Shown here: positions 9,787 to 18,169 of the stretch, in pieces
Layout: every line of letters begins with the position of its first letter
How positions within the stretch are numbered: the stretch's first letter is position 1
NCBI GenBank assembly: GCA_026416195.1
Contig: JAOAFQ010000214.1
Location: 1 to 44,947, forward strand
Reading direction: 5' to 3'
DNA from: Candidatus Aminicenantota bacterium
GTDB lineage: Bacteria; Acidobacteriota; Aminicenantia; Aminicenantales; CALLJL01
Length of the DNA stretch: 44,947 nt
Notes under the pieces: model-generated
What the model was told of the DNA's origin: nothing
Database searches by the model: none
Seen by the model: only the letters and a program-made list of their open reading frames with translations
Made by a program: the position numbers and the translations under genes

Positions 9787-10236
9787 TTACATATCAACGA
9801 CCACTTGAATTAAAACCTCATCATTTTTTCTGATTATCATATCATGATAAGTAATAGCTTTAACCTCTCCAAAGATGGTATAATTAGAAGAAAGATTATC
9901 TCCTTCTAGAACAGCTTCAAGGGAATAACCATTTTCATGTTTGATAATTTTTAAATCTCTGGCTGAGGCGAGCAGAAAACCCTTCGCTTCATAAAGATAA
10001 AGAATTTCGCTTAGAAATTTAAAAAGAAGTTGCTCCAAATCTTTACCCTGGACAAGAACCGTTCGACGTTGCCTCTTTATTATTTTTTCCGGTTCCCACA
10101 TCAGGGAAACTACAGCCAAAGCAGCATGAGCAAAAGCTTCTTCAAAAGTTTCACCGAAAGCCTGAAATTTGGCATCTGCTGGATGATCAAGATATTGGAA
10201 TGGAGGATTCTTTAGGGCTCTTTTTTTAATCATCAT
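9787..10236 (-). CDS. Archease, RtcB cofactor
   Basis: Archease accelerates RtcB guanylylation and multiple turnover. The 149-residue protein has the family pattern: an early LDHPADAKFQAFG segment with an Asp, TFEEAFAHAALAV, and a C-terminal VKAITYHDMII strand followed by an acidic end (VVVDM). It is directly upstream of rtcB on the same strand, 13 bases apart, which is the classical partner arrangement. Two consecutive Met codons begin the frame (10236 and 10233). A TAAAAT lies only 4-7 bases upstream and there is no Shine-Dalgarno, so a leaderless start at 10233 is possible. No RtcR-type regulator is adjacent. Confidence 0.92.
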   Translation of the reverse strand: MMIKKRALKNPPFQYLDHPADAKFQAFGETFEEAFAHAALAVVSLMWEPEKIIKRQRRTVLVQGKDLEQLLFKFLSEILYLYEAKGFLLASARDLKIIKHENGYSLEAVLEGDNLSSNYTIFGEVKAITYHDMIIRKNDEVLIQVVVDM

Positions 10237-10240
10237 TATT

Positions 10241-10246
10241 ATTTTA
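10241..10246 (-). promoter_or_regulatory. Putative -10 box of a leaderless archease-rtcB transcript
   Basis: TAAAAT on the minus strand ends four bases before the first ATG (10236) and seven before the second (10233), which would put the +1 near 10234. The -35 region is poor. Confidence 0.35.
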
Positions 10247-10343
10247 CCATTTCTGTCTGTAAAATCTATGTTATTGAAAGAAATTCGGAAAAAGAGAAAA
10301 TAGAGGATAGATAATTTGAAAATAAAAATATTTTTAAAAAATC

Positions 10344-13277
10344 TTATTTTCTTGATTCTAACTTAGAAAAGGTGAAACCACGAGAGAAAATCCGTTGACA
10401 GGCTTCGACAATCTCTGGATCATAAAGACGTCCTTTTTGAGCAACTATCTCCTCAAGGGCTTTTTCTATGCCAAGAGCCGGACGATAAGGACGGTGGGAA
10501 CTTATAGCCTCAACGACATCGGCCACCGCAATAATTTTCGCCTCAAGCAGAATGTCCTGTCCTTTTAAGCCTCTTGGATAACCAGAGCCATTCAGACGCT
10601 CATGATGTTGATAAACAATTTCGGCCACTGGCCAGGGAAAATCAATTTTTTGCAAAATTTCGGAGCCAGCTTGAGGATGAACCTTCACTAAAGCCATTTC
10701 CCAAGAGCTTAAACTTCCTGGCTTGCTTAAGATTTCAGTGGGAACAAAAAGTCCTTTGCCAATATCATGAAGAAGCGCAGCCACCCAAAGTCCCTGAAGT
10801 TTCTCTTCAGTAAAACCCATCTCCTTGGCTATGGCTAAACTAAGCTCAGCTACCCGACGTTGATGACCAGCAGTGTAAGGATCGCGAAGTTCCATGGCTG
10901 AAGAAAAGGCAGTTACCACTTGGTTAAGAAGATTTTCTATTTTTTCAGCGTATTGCTTGACTTGTTTTTCTCTCAGCTTCAGTTCAGTTATATCTCGTGC
11001 GATTTCAAAGCGCACATCTCGGCCATCAGGCCAACGAATAACTCGATCAACCACAAAATAATCCTTCTTGGAAATAGGATCATGGTATTCCCAAGAATAA
11101 GGGGCATAGTTCAAGGCTTTAATTTGATCGTTGGTACAAAAAGGACATGGAGAATCAAAGTTTTCTAATTCTTTATAGCAAAGACCACCAACCAGTTCTT
11201 TACCATACAACCTTTTGGTAAATTGATTGGCAAAGAGAATTTCGTAAGAATTCATATCAGCCACATAAATTATTTCCTCGACATTATCTAACAAAGAAAG
11301 TAATATCTCGTAAGCGTTTTGAATCTTCGCTTCGGTTTGTTTGCGCTCAGTTATATCTCTGGCTATCCCATCAACCGCAATAATATTTCCCAAATCGTCA
11401 TATAAAGGAACGATAATATGTTCCATCCAAATAACCGATCCAGCTCGATTGAGCCATCTTATCTCAAAGGGACGAGGCGAAATTTTTGGGTTTTTTAAAA
11501 TCTTTTTAAGCAAAGGCCGATCCTCTGGATGAACTATCTTAAACCAGTGCCTAGGCTCACTATAGAATTCTTCAGCATTATAGCCAGTTATTTTACTTAT
11601 GGCTGAGCTTACATACTCTAGACCATGCTTGGGCAAAAGCCGATAACGATAAATAACATCAGGCGAACTTTGAGCTAAATGATGAAAGCGTTCTTGGCTT
11701 TGCCTAAAAAGCTCAAAATATTCAGCCCGACCCAAGGCAACAGAAGCTACATCGGCCAAAGTTTCAATTAGCTTTTGTTCCTTTGAGCCGAAGGCATACA
11801 GAGAAGGACTTTCCACATTTAAAACACCAATGACCCTTTCTTCTATTTTCAAGGGAACACAATATTCGCTTCTCGTCTCTTTAGCACCAGAAACATAAAG
11901 AGGTTCCTTAGAGACATCAGGAAGATATAAACTCTGACCTTTTCGGGCCACCAAAGGCACTATTCCCTTTCTGGCTTTGAGGGAGAAACTCTTCGGACCA
12001 GGGGGAACTTCGAGCGAATGACCAATTAATCTTAGCTTTTCCTGAGCCAAATCGATAAGATAAAGACCCACATCTTCAAGACCTAGAAGCTCTTTAGCGG
12101 CTTCAATGATTGTCCGAGCAATTTCCTCAACCGAAGTAATTAGAGATAATTTTCGACCAAGTTTTTGAATGGCTTCAAGGCGCTCGCTCAGTCGCTTTTC
12201 CTCAGTTACATCTAAATAAGAAGCTAAGACAGCAGGCTGACCTTGAAAATCAATCTGAGTAGCTGAAATTTTTACCCACCGAGTCTCACCACTTTTATGA
12301 AGAACACGAAATTCATAAGTTGAAGGAACCTCTTCGCCTCTTAAACGTCTTAGAAAATTTTGCCAGACCAATGGGCGATCTTCAGGATGGATGATCTCTC
12401 TAACCTGTTCAAGCGTTAAAGCATATAGTTCCTCTCGGGAATAACCAAATATCTTTTCTATTGCTGGATTGGCAAATACCACCCGGTTTCTCTGAACAAT
12501 AACCATTCCTTGGAGAGCCCTCTCAACTGTTTTTAGATAAGCTTCCTCAGTTTCAATTAGATCAGTAATATCCTCGGCTGTTCCTTCATAGTAAAGAATT
12601 TGGCCTGATTCATCTCGCACGGCTCGAGCACTTTCTCGAACCCAAATTTTGCGGCCATCCTTTCTTACCCAGATTGATTTCAAACCTCTAACTTCGCCCT
12701 TTTTCTCAATAATCTCCTTGAATTTACTACGAGGATAAGAAGGCTCAAATCCCTCTTCTTCCAAATTTCTTTGAGCTAATTCTTCAAAAGAAGAAAAACC
12801 AAGCATTTCGATAATGGCGGGGTTAGCATAAAGAATTCGACCACTAGGGGTGGTTCGATAAAAGCCAACTGAGCTTTTTTCGACAAGATCACGAAAGCAT
12901 CCTGATGTTTCTTCTCTTAGGCGAAGCCAAGTCTCCACACGGCTTATTAAAATATCTTTATCTATAGGAGTAGATAAGACATCATCGAAACCTGCTGTAA
13001 GCCAAGATGATGGCGACTCAGACTCGGAAGTAAAAATAATGACCGGTAAAAAAGAAAATTGTAAAAGCGTTTTTTGCTTTAAAGTTAAAAGGTCAAACTT
13101 TATTTGGCAAGCAATAGGCGCTTCAATCATAATTAAATCAATTTTTTTTCCCGTTTCAAATTTAAGTTCGTCTGATCTTAAAACCTGGACCTCATAACCT
13201 TTTTGAGTTAAAAACTCTTTAAGGAAACGGAAATCCTCACTGTCTCGAAAAAGAAGACCAATTAATTTATTTTTCAT
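10344..13277 (-). CDS. Multidomain PAS/GAF sensor with C-terminal HD-GYP phosphodiesterase
   Basis: Likely a cytoplasmic sensor that hydrolyses cyclic di-GMP. Order over 977 residues: an N-terminal receiver-like domain (about 1-125), two PAS domains (about 128-365), a GAF domain (about 370-515), two more PAS domains (about 525-770) and HD-GYP (about 785-965). The HD-GYP core has HDIGK (H837, D838) and HHERLNGSGYPRG with G899-Y900-P901, so catalysis looks intact. The receiver looks degenerate: the phospho-Asp position reads LIMIE and the usual Lys-Pro reads STP. The fourth PAS contains a CPFC pair (in SPCPFCTND) that could bind metal or report redox state. No transmembrane segment is evident. 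An AAAGGAGGG lies about 19 bases before the ATG, too far for a normal ribosome site. Confidence 0.9.
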   Translation of the reverse strand: MKNKLIGLLFRDSEDFRFLKEFLTQKGYEVQVLRSDELKFETGKKIDLIMIEAPIACQIKFDLLTLKQKTLLQFSFLPVIIFTSESESPSSWLTAGFDDVLSTPIDKDILISRVETWLRLREETSGCFRDLVEKSSVGFYRTTPSGRILYANPAIIEMLGFSSFEELAQRNLEEEGFEPSYPRSKFKEIIEKKGEVRGLKSIWVRKDGRKIWVRESARAVRDESGQILYYEGTAEDITDLIETEEAYLKTVERALQGMVIVQRNRVVFANPAIEKIFGYSREELYALTLEQVREIIHPEDRPLVWQNFLRRLRGEEVPSTYEFRVLHKSGETRWVKISATQIDFQGQPAVLASYLDVTEEKRLSERLEAIQKLGRKLSLITSVEEIARTIIEAAKELLGLEDVGLYLIDLAQEKLRLIGHSLEVPPGPKSFSLKARKGIVPLVARKGQSLYLPDVSKEPLYVSGAKETRSEYCVPLKIEERVIGVLNVESPSLYAFGSKEQKLIETLADVASVALGRAEYFELFRQSQERFHHLAQSSPDVIYRYRLLPKHGLEYVSSAISKITGYNAEEFYSEPRHWFKIVHPEDRPLLKKILKNPKISPRPFEIRWLNRAGSVIWMEHIIVPLYDDLGNIIAVDGIARDITERKQTEAKIQNAYEILLSLLDNVEEIIYVADMNSYEILFANQFTKRLYGKELVGGLCYKELENFDSPCPFCTNDQIKALNYAPYSWEYHDPISKKDYFVVDRVIRWPDGRDVRFEIARDITELKLREKQVKQYAEKIENLLNQVVTAFSSAMELRDPYTAGHQRRVAELSLAIAKEMGFTEEKLQGLWVAALLHDIGKGLFVPTEILSKPGSLSSWEMALVKVHPQAGSEILQKIDFPWPVAEIVYQHHERLNGSGYPRGLKGQDILLEAKIIAVADVVEAISSHRPYRPALGIEKALEEIVAQKGRLYDPEIVEACQRIFSRGFTFSKLESRK

Positions 13278-13466
13278 TTTTTTATTGAGTATAATCCCTC
13301 CTTTTAATCTTTCCGCTCTTTTCTGCTCCCTTCTTTAAACAGATATTTAATTTGATTGTCTAAAAAATTATAATATATCGCTTTATAATCGTTATATCAA
13401 GGTGTCACAAATTTCCTCAACGATACTGTAATTTTTAAGGGTATATCGATCATAATATAAAGAGCT

Positions 13467-13934
13467 ATGAGTCTCTTTGAATCTGATAATTGTCTTGCTT
13501 TCAACCTAAGCTTTAATTCTCCCTTTAATTTCACTTGCTTTCGTTGTGGGACTTGCTGTTATCATCGCCAGATTAAATTAAATAGCTTTGAAATTGAACG
13601 AATGACCAGATTTTTATCTCTCCCACCAGAAGAGTTTATAGCTCGTTTTCTTGAACCCACTTTTAAATCCTTTCTTAAAAACAAAGATGATGGAGCCTGC
13701 ATCTTTTTAGATGGGGTAAAATGTTCAATCCATCAGGTCAGGCCTCTCGTCTGTCGTCTTTATCCTTTAGGTCTTCTCTTTGGCCCTGAGGGCCAAGAAA
13801 GGTGGGGACTAATGCCGCTTCATCCTGATTGTTCTGGCCTACTTAGCTTGGACAAAACTGTGGAGGATTATCTAAAGGCCCAGGGAGCCCTTCCCTATCT
13901 TCAATTTGAACGTAAATTAAGAGCTCAGTCTTAG
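13467..13934 (+). CDS. YkgJ-family cysteine-cluster protein
   Basis: The function of this family is unknown; it is thought to bind zinc or an Fe-S cluster. The 155-residue protein has the signature FTCFRCGTCCYH near residues 22-33, followed by CIFLDGVKCSIHQVRPLVCRLYPL (split here as CIFLDGVKCSIH and RPLVCRLYPL), the YkgJ pattern. It stands alone between the divergent HD-GYP sensor gene and the convergent pncB. The AT-rich 189-base upstream gap holds several TATAAT-like strings; one, around 13451-13458, lies about nine bases before the ATG. A hairpin terminator follows at 14004. Confidence 0.85.
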   Translation: MSLFESDNCLAFNLSFNSPFNFTCFRCGTCCYHRQIKLNSFEIERMTRFLSLPPEEFIARFLEPTFKSFLKNKDDGACIFLDGVKCSIHQVRPLVCRLYPLGLLFGPEGQERWGLMPLHPDCSGLLSLDKTVEDYLKAQGALPYLQFERKLRAQS

Positions 13935-14003
13935 CCAGAAAACTTATTCTAAAATTAAATTTTTTTCAGTAAGTCCAATATAAATCCTCCACCCCATCTT
14001 TGA

Positions 14004-14045
14004 CTTGACGAAAGAATTTCAGCTTTCGCCAAGTTCCTTTTTTTT
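14004..14045 (+). terminator. Intrinsic terminator after the YkgJ-family gene
   Basis: CTTG-A-CGAAAG (14004-14014) pairs with CTTTCG-C-CAAG (14023-14033) around an eight-base loop, with one A-C mismatch in an otherwise 10-bp stem. A T-rich run (TTCC followed by eight T) follows immediately. It lies 70 bases after the stop at 13934 and overlaps the 3' end of the convergent pncB, so the structure straddles that gene's stop codon. Confidence 0.7.
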
Positions 14046-15416
14046 GACCAACTGAACCAGAGCCTTTTGGCGTCGCCGTAATTTTGGAGAGAGGCGGACA
14101 GGATAAAAAGGTCCTTTAAAATCAATAGCCTTAAACTTTTCAGGCAATTTGGAAAATTCAAGGAAAAAATTATTTCTTATTTCTTCTAAGGTGGCCAAAG
14201 GGAGTTGAAGTTGACCTGCTTTTAAGAATAATTTTAAAAGAGGCTTTCCACCTGGAATAAATTCATCTTTAAGAGATAGAACATCATGACGAAATCTACC
14301 TTTATTATCATAGAAGCGCCAGACCTGTTTTCCACCGGCCAAAGTAGCCTTACCTGGGCTGAGTTTTAAAACTTCACGACCAGCATATTCCACTAACTTA
14401 TAGGCCATATCTAGATAAGAAGCATCGGCGGAGACGCCCATCTTCGTTCCCACCCCAAAAGCATCAATGGCCGCACCTTTCTCTATCAATTGCTTAATTT
14501 TATACTCATCAAAAGCGCCTGAAGCCAAAATTTTAGTCTGATTTAATCCGGCTTTATCGAGGATCCTGCGAACTCGTTGAGAAAGGCTGGCCATTTCCCC
14601 ACTGTCCAGCCTTACCCCAGCTAAATTATAACCTTTAAGAGCCATCTCCTGACCAACCTGAGCTGCCTTTCGAGCGCCAGCTAGAGGATCATAAGTATCG
14701 ATTAGAAGAATAGTTCGCTCAGGAAAAATTTCGGCATAGGCCTGGAACGCTTCAATTTCCTGCTCAAAGCTTGAAATGAAGGAATGGGCCATTGTTCCAT
14801 AAACAGGAAGACCGTAAAGTCGTCCAGCTAAAACATTGCTAGTCCCGGCAAAGCCAGCTAGATAACTCGCTCTGGCCACATGGCAACCAGCCTGAAGGCT
14901 ATGCGTTCGGCGGAAAGAAAAATCGATAAGCTGACGGCCTTGAGCTGCATGGTAGCAACGTGAGGCTTTGGTTGCGATTAATACCTGAAAATGCAATATA
15001 TTAATTAAAGCAGTTTCGACTATCTGAGCCTCAATTAAGGGGGCTTCGACTTCGAGTAAAGGCTCGTGGGCAAAGAAGAGACTCCCTTCCGGCAAGGCGC
15101 GGACATCGCCTTTAAATTTAAATTTCTCGAGAAAACTTAGGAAATTAGATTTAAATATTTTGAGGCTTTCCAAATAAGCTAAGTCGTCGGGAGAAAAGCT
15201 CAAATTTAGAAGAAAATCGATGGCCTCGTTTAGGCCAGCAGCTACAAAATAACCCCTTCTGGGTGGATAATTACGAATAAAAAGACTAAACGTTGCCTTT
15301 TCATTCATTCCTTTCTCAAAATAAACAGCGGCCATAGTCAGTTCATACAGGTCCGTATTCAGGGCTGAATAAGGAAAATTTCGATAAGAAAAGCAACCTT
15401 TTTTCCTCTTTCCCAT
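14019..15416 (-). CDS. pncB: Nicotinate phosphoribosyltransferase
   Basis: Makes nicotinate mononucleotide from nicotinate and PRPP in the Preiss-Handler salvage route to NAD. The 465-residue protein starts with the family block NTDLYELTMAAVYFEKG. It contains SFRRTHSLQAG (the region of the autophosphorylated His), GTMAHSFISSFEQE, LIDTYDPLAGARKAA, GVRLDSGEMASLS, and AFGVGTKMGVSADASYLD for phosphate binding. The start is supported by GGAGAGAAGG upstream. It is the last gene of a minus-strand series after the radical SAM gene, from which it is separated by 207 bases. De novo nadA is about 3 kb away in the same orientation, so salvage and synthesis genes are close. Confidence 0.94.
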   Translation of the reverse strand: MGKRKKGCFSYRNFPYSALNTDLYELTMAAVYFEKGMNEKATFSLFIRNYPPRRGYFVAAGLNEAIDFLLNLSFSPDDLAYLESLKIFKSNFLSFLEKFKFKGDVRALPEGSLFFAHEPLLEVEAPLIEAQIVETALINILHFQVLIATKASRCYHAAQGRQLIDFSFRRTHSLQAGCHVARASYLAGFAGTSNVLAGRLYGLPVYGTMAHSFISSFEQEIEAFQAYAEIFPERTILLIDTYDPLAGARKAAQVGQEMALKGYNLAGVRLDSGEMASLSQRVRRILDKAGLNQTKILASGAFDEYKIKQLIEKGAAIDAFGVGTKMGVSADASYLDMAYKLVEYAGREVLKLSPGKATLAGGKQVWRFYDNKGRFRHDVLSLKDEFIPGGKPLLKLFLKAGQLQLPLATLEEIRNNFFLEFSKLPEKFKAIDFKGPFYPVRLSPKLRRRQKALVQLVKKKELGES

Positions 15417-15623
15417 TTTTTTCCTTCTCTCCTTTTTTATTGCTGAAAGATTGAACTTCTCTTTCTCCAGACTAAGAAATGCCTTTCTGACTTTAGAAGG
15501 TTTAAATCATAGGTTAGATATTATTTTTATCCTCCTCTCACTCGTCAATTCTATTCTTTTTAAATTGAAGCCAACCTCATTAAAAATAAAAAGTGAGGCA
15601 ATAATGGAAAGAAAAAAATGGGC

Positions 15624-16637
15624 CTATTCAAATCGGCCAGGAATTGGTTGGCCACAGTAACGACATGAAGAACCAGTCAAGGCTATTTCGTCAACCCAAA
15701 AACCGTGGCGGCGAATAATGGTTCGGTGACAGCGGGGGCAAAAAGTATCCTCGCCTTCTCCCCAGACATTACCAAGATAGATGAATTTAAGGCCTTCCTC
15801 TTCTCCTATCTTGGCCGCTTGGCGAAGAGTTGAGAGAGGGGTTGGCGGAACTGACGTATATTCGTAATCAGGATGAAACCGACTGATATGCCAGGGAATT
15901 TCTGGATCGACACTAAGCAGAAACCTCGCGATCGATCTGAGTTCTTCTTCGCTATCGTTGAGCCCAGGAACAACCAAAGTAGTTACCTCTATCCAGATTC
16001 CCAATTCCCTCATAAGCTTAATGGTTTCTAAAACAGGGGCCAATCGGGCCTTGCATATTTTTTTATAAGTTTCTTCTTTAAAAGCCTTAAGGTCAATATT
16101 AGCGCCGTCAAGATAAGGTTGAATTGCCCTTACCGCTTCCGGCGTCATAAAGCCGTTGGTAACAAAGTTGTTGGCTAAACCCTCTTTTCGAGCTAAAACA
16201 GCTGTCTCATAAGCAAATTCAAAAAAAATAGTTGGCTCGGTGTAAGTATAAGATATGCTTCGACAACCATGGCGGAGGGCTTCTTTTACTACTTTTTCGG
16301 GCAGCATAGGATAGCCAAATTCTTGAGGCCTTTCTTTTTTCTTTATTTGAGATATCTCCCAGTTCTGACAAAAAGGGCAGCGAAAATTGCAACCGATAGT
16401 TGCAATGGAAAACGCCTTAGAACCGGGATAAAAATGATAAAGGGGTTTTTTCTCTATAGGATCAACATTAGCCGCAATAACCTCACCGTAAACATGGGTA
16501 AAAAGTTTTCCTTCTCTATTTTCCCGGACTCCGCAAATCCCCCATTTTCCTGGGGCCAACTGACAACGATGGGCACAAAGGTAACATTCCACCCAACCCT
16601 CATTAAGGGGCCGATAAAGCATCGCTTCTTTAATCAC
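15624..16637 (-). CDS. amrS: AmmeMemoRadiSam-system radical SAM enzyme
   Basis: Radical SAM protein of the group found with AMMECR1 and MEMO proteins; the reaction is not established. In order it has an N-terminal cysteine-rich segment (C18, C21, C25, C35 in CYLCAHRCQL and WGICG), the [4Fe-4S] motif CNFRCPFC (C83, C87, C90), a core similar to pyruvate-formate-lyase activase, and a C-terminal zinc ribbon (CPRCHR and CRYCGQP). I chose a GTG start because AAGGAGG lies five bases upstream. The AMMECR1 and MEMO partners are not seen in this window. The neighbours are nth upstream and pncB downstream. Confidence 0.88.
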   Translation of the reverse strand: MIKEAMLYRPLNEGWVECYLCAHRCQLAPGKWGICGVRENREGKLFTHVYGEVIAANVDPIEKKPLYHFYPGSKAFSIATIGCNFRCPFCQNWEISQIKKKERPQEFGYPMLPEKVVKEALRHGCRSISYTYTEPTIFFEFAYETAVLARKEGLANNFVTNGFMTPEAVRAIQPYLDGANIDLKAFKEETYKKICKARLAPVLETIKLMRELGIWIEVTTLVVPGLNDSEEELRSIARFLLSVDPEIPWHISRFHPDYEYTSVPPTPLSTLRQAAKIGEEEGLKFIYLGNVWGEGEDTFCPRCHRTIIRRHGFWVDEIALTGSSCRYCGQPIPGRFE

Positions 16638-16745
16638 GTCAGCCTCCTTCTCTACTTTAAAGAAAAAATTTCATCCTTAATTCCATCCCAAGAATCAATT
16701 TCGTGATCGAATCTGGGCCAATTACCTTAAACTTTTTTCAAAGAA

Positions 16746-17468
16746 TCAGATCGTCTTCGATGGCTGACTAGCTTTCTTAGGGGTGGCTTTCTGGGTCTTC
16801 ACTTTAGCTTTTAAAACTTCAGCTCTTAAAAAATCTTTGGCTGAGGGACATAGATCCTGAAGAAAACATTCTCCGCAAAAAGGTTTTCTGGCTTGGCAAA
16901 TCTTGCGGCCATGATCAACCAAAAGATAATTAAAATCAAGCCAATCAGCTTTAGGCACCAAACCCATTAAATCTTTTTCAATTTTGTTAGGCTCCTTTTG
17001 TCGACTTAAGCCAAGTCTTGAGGCCAATCGACGCACGTGAGTATCGACCGCAATGCCTTCAGCCTTACGAAAGGCCGATGAAAGCACAATATTGGCAGTT
17101 TTTCTGGCTACTCCCGGCAAGGTAATCAGATTTTCCATTGTATCTGGCACTTGGCCACCAAAATCACTGACAATTTTCCGCGCAGCCCCAATAATTGCCT
17201 TAGCTTTATTTCGATAAAAGCCCGTTGGCTTGATAATGGCCTCAAGCTCTTCTTGCTTAGCCTTGGCCAAAGATTCAGCAGTTGGGTATTTTTTAAAAAG
17301 AATCGGAGTTATTTGATTAACTTTCTCATCAGTACATTGGGCGGCCAAAATCGTGGCCACTAAAAGCTGAAGGGGAGTTTCAAACTTAAGGGCAGTGCGG
17401 CTCGTGGGATAAGCCTTTCTAAGACGTCTTATAATTTCGCCTATTCTTTCTTTTGCTGGCGGCATCAT
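16746..17468 (-). CDS. nth: Endonuclease III (DNA glycosylase/AP lyase)
   Basis: Removes oxidised pyrimidines and cuts abasic sites in base excision repair. The helix-hairpin-helix LPGVARKTANIVL carries the catalytic Lys, and the catalytic Asp is in VDTHVRR. A [4Fe-4S] cluster loop follows in the pattern C-x6-C-x2-C-x5-C (CQARKPFCGECFLQDLC). At 240 residues it is slightly longer than usual because of a Lys-rich C-terminal tail (about 30 residues) of no clear role. It lies between the second ferritin-like gene and the radical SAM gene on the minus strand. MutM, another oxidative-damage glycosylase, is encoded at 29290. Confidence 0.95.
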   Translation of the reverse strand: MMPPAKERIGEIIRRLRKAYPTSRTALKFETPLQLLVATILAAQCTDEKVNQITPILFKKYPTAESLAKAKQEELEAIIKPTGFYRNKAKAIIGAARKIVSDFGGQVPDTMENLITLPGVARKTANIVLSSAFRKAEGIAVDTHVRRLASRLGLSRQKEPNKIEKDLMGLVPKADWLDFNYLLVDHGRKICQARKPFCGECFLQDLCPSAKDFLRAEVLKAKVKTQKATPKKASQPSKTI

Positions 17469-17544
17469 TTCTCCCTCTCCTGAATTTTTTTCTAAATTTC
17501 CTTTAATTTATTTCAGGTTGATCTAGACAGCCAATCTAGAAACT

Positions 17545-18051
17545 TTAAGGACCAATATGCATAAGTTCATCTCCCAAATGAAAAGCGGCCACATCATAGC
17601 CTTCAGGGAAACGTTCAATTAAATCCATTTCGGATTTGATTAAAGCGGCGTGGCTTCGCTCCACTCGGCTCAGATAATTCAGAATATGCTGAGCTTGACT
17701 ATCCTCAACTTTCTCTCGGCCTTGACGATAAAAAGCTTCAGCTGCCTTCTCAGCCTCAAGGGCTAATTTAAAAAGCTCAGCCACCTTCAGTCCTTTGGTC
17801 GAGGTAACTTTAAAACCAGGTTCTATTCCCTGTTCAGGAAAAATTGAAGGGGCAGTTCCAAAACGTTGTCGACTTAGCCTTCTGAGAATTGCCTGATGCT
17901 TTTTTTCTTCAAGGGCAAGAAAAAGAATTTTCTTTTTAAGAAACTCCGCCTTAATTTTTCGAGCCAGTTTTCGATAAAATTTAGCGGCTTCGATCTCTGA
18001 TTTGATGGCCAGAGCTAAGATATCCATTGCCTTCATATCTGCGGTAATCAT
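17545..18051 (-). CDS. Ferritin-like (rubrerythrin-type) diiron protein, paralogue 2
   Basis: Four-helix ferritin-like protein, 168 residues, probably diiron. Ligand candidates are E19, E49-x2-H52, E101 and E131-x2-H134, in the same order and spacing as the gene at 7824, with which it shares LALEEKKH and NYLSRVERSHA-type blocks. It has an extra C-terminal tail with His residues (about 150-168, FHLGDELMHIGP). GGAGGG lies about seven bases ahead of the ATG. It sits just downstream of nadA and the Fe-S assembly genes, so iron storage or oxidant protection near Fe-S biogenesis is a reasonable guess. The exact activity is not predictable. Confidence 0.78.
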   Translation of the reverse strand: MITADMKAMDILALAIKSEIEAAKFYRKLARKIKAEFLKKKILFLALEEKKHQAILRRLSRQRFGTAPSIFPEQGIEPGFKVTSTKGLKVAELFKLALEAEKAAEAFYRQGREKVEDSQAQHILNYLSRVERSHAALIKSEMDLIERFPEGYDVAAFHLGDELMHIGP

Positions 18052-18169
18052 TTTTTTCCCTCCAAATAAATATGACTAATGACAAACCATAATAAATTTA
18101 ATTTTCACTGTTCATTATCTTAGACTAGTAGTGAACTGCTTTAAAATTATCAAAAAATTAGGACATCAA

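Noticed and set aside
9774-9797. Longer RtcB starting at ATG 9797.
   Set aside because: It would overlap the archease stop and place the strong GGAGGT site inside the coding region; ATG 9773 is seven bases from that site and gives the usual N-terminus.
13278-13466. Promoter pair in the divergent gap between the HD-GYP sensor and the YkgJ-type gene.
   Set aside because: Several TATAAT-like strings occur in AT-rich DNA but none has a -35 at 16-18 bases, so no specific promoter is annotated.
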